Positions 8,178 to 16,945 of a DNA stretch of 64,000 nucleotides are shown here, in pieces. Under the pieces are notes generated by a model. It had not been told where the DNA came from. It made no database searches and saw only the letters and a program-made list of their open reading frames with translations. Position 1 is the stretch's first letter; each line of letters opens with the position of its first letter. Source of the stretch: an uncultured Eubacteriales bacterium (GTDB taxonomy: Bacteria > Bacillota > Clostridia > Oscillospirales > Oscillospiraceae); the NCBI GenBank assembly GCA_900545805.1, contig URAL01000004.1, positions 10,043 through 74,042 of the forward strand, read 5' to 3'. The translations under genes and the position numbers were made by a program.

Positions 8178-10073
8178 TCAAAATGCGAGCGCCGCGTCAA
8201 ATGCTTCTCTTGTGGCCTCCAAAGCACGGCGCGCTTCTTTGGCGTCACCTACAGTGATCAGGTCAATTCCGAGTTCACTGCAAGCTTCTTTAAGCTCATG
8301 GCTGTCACGGCTGTGACTTCCGACAGCAAATACGGCATAATCGCAGGGGAATTCAAGGTGCTCGCCATTTTTTTCTCCTATGACCATGTTTTCTCTGATC
8401 TCGGTGACTTTTATATCGGTGACACAGGCAATCTTACTGTCTTCAATAGTTTGCATCATGCAGTATTTACGGGCAGAGCCCATATCGACACAGACCGCGC
8501 TGCCCATTTCAAGAACAGTAGGAGGTGTAAGGCCGGATTCAATAAGTAGATCGGCAGTTTCTAAGCCTACCATGCCGCCGCCAATAATAACGACTTTACC
8601 TGAAACCTTGACTTTGCCGTCAATAATATCGTGGCTTTCAACTACGTTAGGGAGACTCGAACCGGGTATGCTGGGAATAATGGGCGACGAGCCGATGCAA
8701 TTAAAAACAGCATCAGACTTAAGCTGTCTGATCAGCTCGGCAGTGACCGGAGTATTCAGCCTTACATCAATACCCAAATTAACGATTTGCTCTCCCATCT
8801 CAAGAGCGGCTTTTTTCATATCCAGCTTGTGGGGCGTACTTCCGGCGAGAATAAACTGACCACCTAAACGATTGCTTGCTTCACATAGTATGACACGATG
8901 CCCTCTTTTGCGGAGTGTGCGTGCGGCCATCATACCGGCCATACCACCGCCTGCCACCAAAACAGTGCGAGGATTATCAGAGGGAGTGATGACACACTCA
9001 GCTTCACGCCCGACGGCCGGATTACGAAGACATGTTATATGCGGCATATCAAGATTTGCAAATCCGTCAAGACAACCTTCATTGCAGCCGCAGCAGCGGT
9101 CGATCTCGTTTATGCGACCGTCACGGATCTTGTTCATTAATTCAGGATCAGCAAGCTGGGCACGGCTCATGGCGACCATGTCAACCAAGTCGTCTTCCAG
9201 AACTTTCTCGGCAAAATAGGGATCGTTTATGCGGCCGACTCCGATTGTGATCATGCCGGTTTCACGGCGCACACGCGAGGCCATAGGTAAATTGAAGCCG
9301 TGAGGAAGGTCAATGGGAGGAACTTCGAATTTATTTGCGGCAGACACCATGTTTCCTCGAGAAAGATTCAATACATCAACGCCTATCGCTTTTGCCATTT
9401 TACAGAATCTTATACAATCTTCAATGCTCAATCCGTCAACGTAGTCGTCCTGAAGGGTCATGCGAATGAACAGAGGCATCCCGTCTGGCATATTTTTGCG
9501 CACGATTTCAAGGCACTCCAAGGGGAATTTTGCTCTGTTTTCAAATGAACCGCCATACTCATCGCTGCGGTGGTTAAATGCCGGGGACAAAAAAGAATGA
9601 AGAAGATACTGATGTGCACAATGCACCTCGATAAGGTCAAATCCTGCTTCAACAGCTCGACGAGCTGCTTCGCCGAAGGCGATGCGAACTTCGTGAATGT
9701 CTTCAAGGCTCATGGCATCGGGAACAAGCATAGCAGCATCACTGTCAAAGCAAACACCCAGGCCGCCTTGATATAGCTGTATGCCGCATTTACCGCCGAC
9801 TTCATGTATAGCGTCTACCAGACGCTTCATTTCGGGAACATATTCATCACGAGCCAGTGAGAGAAACATGATAGCATCGCTTCCGTCATGCACGCCGGAG
9901 ACTTCGACCATATTCAGCGTACAGCCGCCTTTGGCTCTGGCTACATGGTAAGCAATGTGCTTGCTGTTGACAAGATGATTATCGGTAAATCTGGTGCCCA
10001 TTGCAGTCATAACAACACGACTGTCAAGAACAAGATCACGGATCTTAATTGGAGTAAATATTTTTTCGAACAC
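8178..10073 (-). CDS. BaiCD/BaiH/FadH-type NADH:flavin oxidoreductase 1
   Basis: 631-aa flavin-iron-sulfur enoate reductase of the Old Yellow Enzyme/2,4-dienoyl-CoA reductase family, which includes bile-acid BaiCD and BaiH. Order of parts: FMN-binding TIM barrel (1-320) with HCAHQYLLHSFLSP, its Tyr156 aligning with the FadH active-site Tyr, and RSDEYGGSFENR; a 4Fe-4S site C327, C330, C334, C348; then an FAD/NAD(P) Rossmann half beginning near VLVAGGGMAG. Such enzymes reduce a C=C conjugated to a carbonyl. The GTG at 10073 is chosen because AAAGGAG precedes it and the protein then begins MFEKIFTPI, like paralogue 2; the longer frame to 10139 lacks support. Close paralogue of the gene at 10207. 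Substrate unknown. Confidence 0.9.
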   Translation of the reverse strand: MFEKIFTPIKIRDLVLDSRVVMTAMGTRFTDNHLVNSKHIAYHVARAKGGCTLNMVEVSGVHDGSDAIMFLSLARDEYVPEMKRLVDAIHEVGGKCGIQLYQGGLGVCFDSDAAMLVPDAMSLEDIHEVRIAFGEAARRAVEAGFDLIEVHCAHQYLLHSFLSPAFNHRSDEYGGSFENRAKFPLECLEIVRKNMPDGMPLFIRMTLQDDYVDGLSIEDCIRFCKMAKAIGVDVLNLSRGNMVSAANKFEVPPIDLPHGFNLPMASRVRRETGMITIGVGRINDPYFAEKVLEDDLVDMVAMSRAQLADPELMNKIRDGRINEIDRCCGCNEGCLDGFANLDMPHITCLRNPAVGREAECVITPSDNPRTVLVAGGGMAGMMAARTLRKRGHRVILCEASNRLGGQFILAGSTPHKLDMKKAALEMGEQIVNLGIDVRLNTPVTAELIRQLKSDAVFNCIGSSPIIPSIPGSSLPNVVESHDIIDGKVKVSGKVVIIGGGMVGLETADLLIESGLTPPTVLEMGSAVCVDMGSARKYCMMQTIEDSKIACVTDIKVTEIRENMVIGEKNGEHLEFPCDYAVFAVGSHSRDSHELKEACSELGIDLITVGDAKEARRALEATREAFDAALAF

Positions 10074-10152
10074 TGCTGTTAGCTCCTTTGTATGTACGCT
10101 TAAATCATGATGCAATATAGTATAAAGCCATACGAGCATCCATATTAAACGC

Positions 10153-10190
10153 AGGGAGTATCCGAACGATAGGCTGAGCGGGTACTCCCT
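10153..10190 (-). terminator. Hairpin between flavoenzymes 2 and 1
   Basis: AGGGAGTA (10153-10160) pairs with TACTCCCT (10183-10190) around a partly paired loop, just after the stop of the minus-strand gene ending at 10207. There is no clear T-run, so partial termination or mRNA processing between the two reductase genes is more likely than a full stop. Confidence 0.4.
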
Positions 10191-10206
10191 TATTAAATTA
10201 TTATGA

Positions 10207-12135
10207 TTACTTGGTGATCTTCTTTATGTATTCGGGATCGTTCATCCGGCGTGCAGCGGCAAAGCCTTCTGCTGCTGCCTCAAATGCACGGCGAACCTCC
10301 TTGGCATCACCAAGAACCTCAAAGCCTATGCCGAGCTGTGCACAGGCGTTCTCAAGATCGGCATAGTCCTTGCTGACACAGCCGGTTGCGAGAATAGCAT
10401 AGTCATAGGGGAATTCTACGGTCTCACCGTCACGAACACCGATGACCTTACCGTCGACAATATCGGTAACATCCGTGGAGACAGACTGCTTTAAGCCCTC
10501 GTCCTCAAGAATGGTTGCGTGAGCCTGCTTACGGGCGGAGCCCAGATCTACGCCGACAACGATAGCTCTGTTGATAAGAGTAACGTCATTCCTCTCGGGA
10601 TCGGCAAGCTTGACAAACTCACCTGCCATGATGCCGGTGCCGTTTGCGCCAATAACAACAACTTTGCCGCCAACGTGGACCTTACCCGCCAAAACGTCAC
10701 GGGCCTGAACAACATTCGGCTTCCCCTTTGAAAAATCAGGAGTCTCGGGAACAGCGCCAAGGCAGCAGAATACGGCGTCGGGCTTTATCTGCTTGATGAG
10801 CTCGGGAGTGACTGTGGTGTTAAGACGGATATCTACACCGGCGCGCTCAAGCTGACGTGCAGACGATTCTATGGCCTTTCTGTACTCCGAGGTGCGCTCT
10901 ATGGCACCGCCGAGCAGAAGAGCGCCGCCGAGCTTATCGCTTGCCTCGCAGATGATAGGATTGTGACCCTCCTGCTTAAGAATTTTTGCAGCCATCATAC
11001 CTGCCGTGCCGCCGCCTGCGATGAGAACGGTCTTGGGCTCGGCAGCGGGCTCAATGGGGCACTCGCCCTCCAAACCGACCTGCGGGTTGCGGGTGCAGGA
11101 AATATGAGGCATTTCGAGGTTTGCGAATCCGTCAAGGCAGCCCTCGTTACAGCCGATGCAGCGGTTTATATCGTCAAGACGTCCTTCGCGAACCTTCTTG
11201 AAGAATTCAGGGTCTGCGATCTGCGCACGGCTCATAACGACCATATCGACCTTTTCAAGCGCCTTTTCGGCAACATAGGGGTCGTTTATACGGCCGACGC
11301 CGATAACTATCATGCCGGTCTCTTCCTTGAAGCGAGCAGCCAGCTCGAGGTTGAAGCCGCGGGTCATATCCACAGGGGGAACCTCAAATTTATTAGCAGC
11401 GGTAGCCATATTGCCGCGAGACAGGTCAAGAACATCGACTCCGGCTTCCTTTGCCAGCTTGCAGAATGCAATGCAGTCCTCAACACTCAGACCGGGGCTG
11501 AGGAAGTCATCCTGCAGCGAGGTGCGGATGAAGAGAGGCATACCCTCGGGTATGTTCTCACGCACCTTTTTTATGCAGGCCAGAGGGAATTTAACACGGT
11601 TTTCGAACGGACCGCCCCACTCGTCGCTGCGATGGTTAAAAGCAGGCGAAAGGAAGGAGTGGATCAGATACTGATGAGCACAATGTATCTCGATCAGGTC
11701 AACGCCGGCCTCAACGGCGCGGCGAGCTGCATGGCCGAAAGCCTCTATAACATCAAGGATTTCCTCCTCGTCCATAAGGTCGGGCATTAGCATGGGGCAT
11801 TCGGAGTCAAAGCATACGCCGAGGCCGCCCTGATAGATCTGGATACCTGCTTTGCCACCTGCTTCGTGTATGGCATCCACAAGACGCTTAACGCCGGGAA
11901 CATATTCGTCCTTTGCTAAGGACAGGAACATGCTTGCATCGGAACCGGGATGAACGCCGGTAACTTCTATCATGTTCAGCGGGCATCCGCCCTTGACTTT
12001 CGCAACGTGATAGGCAATATGCCTGTCGTTTACGATGCGGTTATCGCTGAAACGTGTGCCGCAGGCCGAAAGCATGGCACGGCCGTTAATTGTGACGTCG
12101 CGTATGGTAATGGGGCTGAGAAGCTTTTCAAACAT
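10207..12135 (-). CDS. BaiCD/BaiH/FadH-type NADH:flavin oxidoreductase 2
   Basis: 642-aa paralogue of the downstream reductase, clearly similar along its whole length. It has an OYE-type barrel with HCAHQYLIHSFLSP and RSDEWGGPFENR, a 4Fe-4S motif CIGCNEGC plus a downstream Cys (IGCNEGCLDGFANLEMPHIS), and a C-terminal FAD/NAD domain starting VLIAGGGTAGMMA. Expected chemistry is NADH-dependent reduction of an enone or conjugated acid through FAD, Fe-S and FMN. ATG at 12135 is preferred: AAGGAG sits 9 bases upstream and the protein then starts MFEKLLSPI; an ATG at 12141 is too close to the site. It is read with the SDR at 12192. Two paralogues suggest different bond positions or stereochemistry, which is inference. 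Confidence 0.9.
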   Translation of the reverse strand: MFEKLLSPITIRDVTINGRAMLSACGTRFSDNRIVNDRHIAYHVAKVKGGCPLNMIEVTGVHPGSDASMFLSLAKDEYVPGVKRLVDAIHEAGGKAGIQIYQGGLGVCFDSECPMLMPDLMDEEEILDVIEAFGHAARRAVEAGVDLIEIHCAHQYLIHSFLSPAFNHRSDEWGGPFENRVKFPLACIKKVRENIPEGMPLFIRTSLQDDFLSPGLSVEDCIAFCKLAKEAGVDVLDLSRGNMATAANKFEVPPVDMTRGFNLELAARFKEETGMIVIGVGRINDPYVAEKALEKVDMVVMSRAQIADPEFFKKVREGRLDDINRCIGCNEGCLDGFANLEMPHISCTRNPQVGLEGECPIEPAAEPKTVLIAGGGTAGMMAAKILKQEGHNPIICEASDKLGGALLLGGAIERTSEYRKAIESSARQLERAGVDIRLNTTVTPELIKQIKPDAVFCCLGAVPETPDFSKGKPNVVQARDVLAGKVHVGGKVVVIGANGTGIMAGEFVKLADPERNDVTLINRAIVVGVDLGSARKQAHATILEDEGLKQSVSTDVTDIVDGKVIGVRDGETVEFPYDYAILATGCVSKDYADLENACAQLGIGFEVLGDAKEVRRAFEAAAEGFAAARRMNDPEYIKKITK

Positions 12136-12191
12136 TTTCATAATCTCCTTTTTGTATTAGTGTGGTCATTATTGCTGTTGCGAAAACGGGG

Positions 12192-13019
12192 TCAATAAAC
12201 TACCCAGCCTCCGTCTACGACGATCTGGTCTCCTGTTATATAGGAAGCATCGTCGGACAGGAGGAACAGAATAACGGCCGCCTGCTCGTCTGCGACGCAA
12301 TCGCGTCCCATTGGAGCCTGCATCTTGCCGCAGCACATCCACTCGTCGATATACTCTTCGGTGTCAATGCCGGAATCAATAAGCTGCCTGAGCTTTCTGC
12401 CGTAAGCAAGACTTGAGTTGATATTTAGCGGAGTACTGCTGCTGCATGGTCCGGTGGAATTGCAGCGGATGTTTTTGTGTGCATATTCCATTGCAATGGC
12501 TTTAGTAAGACCAACAATAGCGTGCTTAGAGGTAACATAGCCGCAGGCACTGGGGAAGGCTCTTACGCCGGCTACGGAGCTGAGATTGACAATAGCCCCG
12601 CCCTTATCGTGCTTGAGCAGATGCTTAAGCTCTTCTCTGCAGCAATAGAATACGGCATTTACGTTGATATCCATTATTCGCAGCCACTGCTCGGTGGAAT
12701 ACTCATCAACTCTGTCAGGATCGCTGGCTACACCGGCGTTGTTGACGAAAAGCTGTATGTCGCCGAATTTGTCTTCAGCGGTCTTGATAAGGCGAACCAC
12801 ATCATTTTCATTGGTCAGATCACCTTTGACAAATATGGCATCGCCGCCGTCAAGCTTTATCTTTTCGACAACGGCCTGCCCGCGCTGCTCGTCTCGTCCG
12901 GCTACGACAACATTTGCTCCCTCGGCAGCGGCACGTAAAGCAGTGGCTTCGCCGATGCCGGAGGTAGCTCCGGTAATCAAAATAGTCTTACCTGCGAACC
13001 TTTCTTTGAAGATGTTCAT
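12192..13019 (-). CDS. SDR-family dehydrogenase 1
   Basis: 275-aa classical short-chain dehydrogenase/reductase, probably oxidising or reducing a hydroxyl/keto group with NAD(P). Cofactor motif TGATSGIG (16-23), NNAG (93-96), catalytic Ser147/148, Tyr161 and Lys165 (YVTSK). The segment after the active site reads CNSTGP where most SDRs have VNAxxPG, a small oddity near the nicotinamide. The start has GGAGGTGTGGT directly upstream. It lies 51 bases upstream of reductase 2 on the same strand, with a TetR-type regulator further upstream, so it is probably the first enzyme gene of the minus-strand arm. BaiA and 7-alpha-HSDH are family members; specificity cannot be read here. Confidence 0.85.
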   Translation of the reverse strand: MNIFKERFAGKTILITGATSGIGEATALRAAAEGANVVVAGRDEQRGQAVVEKIKLDGGDAIFVKGDLTNENDVVRLIKTAEDKFGDIQLFVNNAGVASDPDRVDEYSTEQWLRIMDINVNAVFYCCREELKHLLKHDKGGAIVNLSSVAGVRAFPSACGYVTSKHAIVGLTKAIAMEYAHKNIRCNSTGPCSSSTPLNINSSLAYGRKLRQLIDSGIDTEEYIDEWMCCGKMQAPMGRDCVADEQAAVILFLLSDDASYITGDQIVVDGGWVVY

Positions 13020-13076
13020 ACCACACCTCCGTAAGTATTAAATATTTTATCCATTTATCCAAAATATATCGGACGG

Positions 13077-13089
13077 TAAGTTCAGCGGA
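13077..13089. promoter_or_regulatory. 13-base motif shared by both arms of the island, copy 1
   Basis: TAAGTTCAGCGGA lies about 60 bases upstream of the SDR 1 start and recurs exactly at 14332-14344, upstream of reductase 3. Here it extends into an imperfect palindrome, GTTC-AGCG-GAAC. A common regulator site, perhaps for the TetR protein encoded between them, is inference. Confidence 0.45.
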
Positions 13090-13145
13090 ACCGCCGGATA
13101 TACAATGTTAAAATGTACAGTTATAAAGCCTGTATAGGAGCTGCT

Positions 13146-14123
13146 TCAGATGCCCATGTTGTAGTCTGAGGCGGCCGATTCTTCCTCACCGATCAGGCAT
13201 CGCGCAAGAGAAAGTCTGTTATAGTAGTCTATAGCCGCGTTTTTTGCGGCAGAAGATGCAATAGAAGCACAGTACATGAATTCCTTGGAAAGGCCGCTCA
13301 GCTCTCTTGAAACATCGTCAGCACACAATGACAGCGCGGTAACGCAGTTCTTGCCGACTATGAATGAGCATACAGCATTAGCCGCAGCCTTTAAAATATC
13401 CTCCTTGCCGGGGATCGGAGTGACTTCCGCACTGCTGGCGATCACCTCATCATGATCTATCAGCACATAAACCTTTATCGTTTCACCGGTATCTACAAGA
13501 GTGAAGCTGCCGGTACCGTTGTACTGACGGAGTTTTCCTATATGCCGGGGATTAACGTAATGTACAGATGATTTTTCTTCTGCCTGCTTATAAATATAAA
13601 GCAGACGGAACAATGTGCCTTCGGCTACGTTTCGGGATTTATCATCCGAGCCAGAGGCGAGCCAGTCACGAGTCATCGCGCAGAACATGCCTGCACAGCA
13701 GGATATCTCGTAGTCACTGAGAAAACCGAGGGACTTGACTAAAAAGGATAGCTTGCCATGGAAGCAATCCTTCAGCCACATTGTGAAGACGGAGATGTTG
13801 CCTGTCGTATCCAGGCGCTTGAGCAAATCATAATTGCTGCTTAGAAAATCAAAATACTCAGAGACAAGCTGCCTTATTGCTATATACTGTCCTCTGATGC
13901 AATCAGAGGAGTCTAAAATGCTATCTACGCATTTGTCAAAGTATTTGGCGATCACATCTTCAACTGAATTATAGTTGTTGTAAAACGCCGTTCTGGAAAT
14001 GCCGGCTTTCTTCGTAAGCTCTGTTACGGAAATCGAGGATAACGGTTTGTTCCGAATAAGCTTTGTCAAGGCGAGAAAAGCGCAATCTTGGGTAAACGAT
14101 TGCTTGGGATTAGACGGCTGCAA
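13146..14123 (-). CDS. TetR-family regulator fused to an IscU/NifU-like domain
   Basis: 325-aa protein, much longer than the usual TetR length of about 200. Residues 12-60 form a TetR DNA-binding domain (SVTELTKKAGISRTAFYNNY). Residues about 188-303 resemble the IscU/NifU N-terminal scaffold: HYVNPRHIGKL matches the HYENPRNVGxL hallmark, then GETIKVYVLID, VGKNCVTAL and MYCASIASSAAKNAAIDYYN follow in the correct order. Of the three cluster-binding Cys only the last is kept (Cys285); the first is Thr212 and the second is lost. So it may sense rather than build clusters. Start is TTG at 14123: an in-frame TGA sits just upstream and TAGGAG is well placed. Likely regulator of the flanking operons. 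Confidence 0.8.
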   Translation of the reverse strand: MQPSNPKQSFTQDCAFLALTKLIRNKPLSSISVTELTKKAGISRTAFYNNYNSVEDVIAKYFDKCVDSILDSSDCIRGQYIAIRQLVSEYFDFLSSNYDLLKRLDTTGNISVFTMWLKDCFHGKLSFLVKSLGFLSDYEISCCAGMFCAMTRDWLASGSDDKSRNVAEGTLFRLLYIYKQAEEKSSVHYVNPRHIGKLRQYNGTGSFTLVDTGETIKVYVLIDHDEVIASSAEVTPIPGKEDILKAAANAVCSFIVGKNCVTALSLCADDVSRELSGLSKEFMYCASIASSAAKNAAIDYYNRLSLARCLIGEEESAASDYNMGI

Positions 14124-14286
14124 AACGCATCACTCCTATAAAATTTGATATGTCATAACTGATTCTGCATATATTGTAGTTCATTTTATGCATATTTGAC
14201 AATAGGTAAAATGCTGATATGTGTGCTTTTGTGATTATTGGCGAAGGAGTCGAAACTTGACAAAACGTGAAAAGTGTAACGATTTT

Positions 14287-14344
14287 TTTGCACGCTATTG
14301 CAAACGGTTTCTCGTTAGTGTATAAACAGCTTAAGTTCAGCGGA
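14287..14344 (+). promoter_or_regulatory. Promoter and candidate operators of the plus-strand arm
   Basis: The 271-base gap between the TetR gene and reductase 3 contains TTGCAA (14298-14303), a 17-base spacer and TATAAA (14321-14326), a good sigma-A promoter. The -35 overlaps an inverted repeat, TTTGCA (14287-14292) with TGCAAA (14299-14304). The shared 13-base motif TAAGTTCAGCGGA sits at 14332-14344, around the expected transcription start. Both are reasonable repressor sites. Confidence 0.5.
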
Positions 14345-14394
14345 GTTTTCAGCAACAGCAGTAAAATGTCAAACAAGAAAGGAATAACCCGATT

Positions 14395-16368
14395 ATGGAA
14401 GATATGAAGAATGCAATAATATTCACACCTATCCAAATAGGCAATCGTACTTTCAGAAACCGCATTATGATGGCGCCTATGACCTTGTCCATTGAGTCCA
14501 TGGACGGTACCGTCAGCGAAGAACTCCAGAAGCATTATGTTGAAAGAGCAGAAGGCGGCGTCGGCATCCTTGAAATGGACGCAGTCACTGTTGACCTTGG
14601 ATATCTTTACAGAGGTCCTACGACCTGCATGGATGATGACAGCTACATAGCTCCCTTTAAAGAGTTTACCGACAAGATACATGCCGCCGGCGGAGCGCTG
14701 TTTCCTCAGATCACACATGTCGGCCCTGAGAGCATAATCGGCTACTTTGGCCAGAATCCGCCGGGACCGTCTGTGTATATCAATGACAACGGACACTACA
14801 CGCGCGAAATCGATAAGGACGAGATTAAGCTTATAATAAAGCAGTACGGCGAAGCCTGCAAGCGTGCCGAGCAGGCAGGCTGCGATGGTATCGCTCTGCA
14901 TTGCGGACATGCATACATGATGCCTGGCTCGTTCCTGTCTCCTCTGCGTAACTTCCGCAGCGACGAGTACGGCGGAAATATTGACAACCGCTCGCGCTTT
15001 GTCTGCGAGGTCATCGACGAGATCCGCAGAAACGTATCTCCCGGCTTTCCTATCATCATGCGCGTTTCCGGCTCTGAGCGCTACCCCGGCGGCAACACTC
15101 TGGACGACATGCTTTACATACTCCCCAAAATCGTTGCTCACGGCATTGACGCGCTTGAGATTTCGGGCGGCACTCAGTATGAGGCTCCCTGGACCATTAT
15201 CCCCAGCCACGGAGAGCCTCGCGGCGTGAACGTTAAGGAAGCTACCGAGATAAAGAAGGTAGTTGATGTTCCTGTCTTTGTAGTAGGTAAGATCGAGTCC
15301 GTGGTTTACGGTGCGGAACTTGTTGAGCGCGGCCTTGTTGACGGCATCACCCTTGGCCGTCCTCTCCTCGCTGACCCTGATATTGTCAATAAAACCTATG
15401 AGGGCAGGCTTGAGGATATAGCACCCTGTGCCTCCTGCTGCGGCGGCTGTGTCGGCGCACGTAACGCGGAGGATCAGGTGGCAAAGTGCAATATCAATCC
15501 TCGTCTGGGTCGTGAGAGCCGGTTTGGCAGAGATCTCGGTAAGGCCGAAAAGAGCAAGAAGGTCCTTGTTATCGGCGCAGGCCCCGGCGGTCTGATGGCA
15601 GCAAAGGTTGCGGCCGAGCGCGGACATAAGGTCACCGTTTGGGAGAAAGCACACACCTGCGGCGGCCAGGTTAATATGGCAGCCAAGGCTCCCGGCAAGC
15701 AGGACGATATGAAGTGGATACAGTATCTGCTGGTTCAGTGCAGAAAGCTTGGCGTAGAGCTCGTAAACGACAAGGAGGCCACTGTTGAGGCAGTCAAGGA
15801 GTTTGCTCCCGAGGCAGCTATCATTGCGACCGGCGCAGTACCGTTCATCCCCGACATTCCCGGAATTACCGAGCACGAAATCGTCACTGCTCAGGACTTC
15901 CTAACCGGAAAGCATCCGATCGTTGAAGGCAAAGTTTGTATTCTCGGCGGCGGCATTGTCGCTCTTGAGACGGCAGAGGTCGTTCAGCAGTTCCACCGTT
16001 ATCAGGGCCATGATGATCTTAACATGGATATCGTTGAAATGCTGCCCACCATGGCGAAGGATCTGGCTGCAAATATAAGAGAGCCTATGATGCGCCGACT
16101 GAAGTCTCATGGCTTTGGTATGTACACAAACACAAAGGTCCTCGAATATCGCGGCAATACTATACTCGTTGAGAAGGCCGACGGTACTCAGCTCGAGATG
16201 GGTCCCTACGACCACATCCTGTTCTCCATGGGCACCAAGCCCTATAACACTCTCAGCGAGGAGCTGGAGAAGATAGTTCCCGAAGTGAAGGTTATCGGCG
16301 ACGCACATAAGGCAAGCCTGATCGTTTGGGCAACCCGCGCTGGCTTCGACGCCGCTATGGAACTGTAA
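14395..16368 (+). CDS. BaiCD/BaiH/FadH-type NADH:flavin oxidoreductase 3
   Basis: 657-aa flavin-Fe-S enoate reductase of the same family as the two minus-strand genes but clearly more distant. Barrel motifs HCGHAYMMPGSFLSP (Tyr174 in the FadH active-site position) and RSDEYGGNIDNR; 4Fe-4S ligands C345, C348, C352 and C365; Rossmann motif VIGAGPGGL near 392-400 and a second one, CILGGGIVALETAE, in the C-terminal half. It probably reduces a conjugated C=C with NADH. First gene of the plus-strand operon, with AAGGA upstream of ATG 14395. The different barrel sequence suggests a different substrate or bond from reductases 1 and 2, which is inference. Confidence 0.9.
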   Translation: MEDMKNAIIFTPIQIGNRTFRNRIMMAPMTLSIESMDGTVSEELQKHYVERAEGGVGILEMDAVTVDLGYLYRGPTTCMDDDSYIAPFKEFTDKIHAAGGALFPQITHVGPESIIGYFGQNPPGPSVYINDNGHYTREIDKDEIKLIIKQYGEACKRAEQAGCDGIALHCGHAYMMPGSFLSPLRNFRSDEYGGNIDNRSRFVCEVIDEIRRNVSPGFPIIMRVSGSERYPGGNTLDDMLYILPKIVAHGIDALEISGGTQYEAPWTIIPSHGEPRGVNVKEATEIKKVVDVPVFVVGKIESVVYGAELVERGLVDGITLGRPLLADPDIVNKTYEGRLEDIAPCASCCGGCVGARNAEDQVAKCNINPRLGRESRFGRDLGKAEKSKKVLVIGAGPGGLMAAKVAAERGHKVTVWEKAHTCGGQVNMAAKAPGKQDDMKWIQYLLVQCRKLGVELVNDKEATVEAVKEFAPEAAIIATGAVPFIPDIPGITEHEIVTAQDFLTGKHPIVEGKVCILGGGIVALETAEVVQQFHRYQGHDDLNMDIVEMLPTMAKDLAANIREPMMRRLKSHGFGMYTNTKVLEYRGNTILVEKADGTQLEMGPYDHILFSMGTKPYNTLSEELEKIVPEVKVIGDAHKASLIVWATRAGFDAAMEL

Positions 16369-16426
16369 GCTATCCATAAAGGAAAAAGTTAAATAATTAA
16401 TATTATAACGAAAGGAGATTAGACTA

Positions 16427-16942
16427 ATGACTTTAGAAGAAAGAGTGCAGCGCCTTGAGGATATTCAGGAAATTACTTACCTTCTGGGAAAGTATTTCAA
16501 CAACCTGGATATACATAACTGGGAGGCAGTTGCCGAAACCTTCGACATTGATGTTCATACTGAGTACTGCGACGGCTTCATGGTTTATGAAGGCCGTGAG
16601 GATGCTGTCGGTTTTCTGGAAAGCTGCATGCTTCCCGAGCAGATTTCGACCCATCTGGGCCACTGCTTCCAGATCGATATAATCGATGCAACACATGCCA
16701 AGGCAAAGGTTTACCTCGAAGATCACCTTATTAATTTCTTGGGTCATACAAATCAGCACGGTACTGCTCTGTATGACGATGAGTTTATTAAGCGTGACGG
16801 TAAGTGGTATATCAGCAAGATCGGCTACGAGCGCATCTACGAAGAGCAGTATGCACGCAACGAGTATAACAGCGGCCATATCGGTAACGTTCAGTATCTG
16901 AAGAAAGCCGGATACGATGTGGACGAGATGCAGAAGAGGTAA
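16427..16942 (+). CDS. BaiE-like (SnoaL/NTF2 fold) dehydratase 1
   Basis: 171-aa protein resembling bile-acid 7-alpha-dehydratase BaiE from the first residues (MTLEERV) to GYERIYEEQYARNE. With an offset of 7, residues I remember as important in BaiE are kept: Tyr23 (BaiE Tyr30), Asp28 (Asp35), Tyr47 (Tyr54), His76 in ISTHLGH (His83) and Asp99 in YLED (Asp106); Arg136 matches Arg146 with a small shift. The position of BaiE Tyr115 holds Thr108. This supports a dehydratase that removes water beside a carbonyl, with altered substrate binding. BaiE numbering is from memory. It sits 58 bases after reductase 3 and 3 bases before SDR 2. Confidence 0.8.
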   Translation: MTLEERVQRLEDIQEITYLLGKYFNNLDIHNWEAVAETFDIDVHTEYCDGFMVYEGREDAVGFLESCMLPEQISTHLGHCFQIDIIDATHAKAKVYLEDHLINFLGHTNQHGTALYDDEFIKRDGKWYISKIGYERIYEEQYARNEYNSGHIGNVQYLKKAGYDVDEMQKR

Positions 16943-16945
16943 GTC

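Noticed and set aside
14110..15876. 588-codon open frame on the minus strand
   Set aside because: It is antisense to reductase 3, which has clear family motifs along its length. The frame's product has no recognisable domain and no ribosome site; it reflects codon bias.
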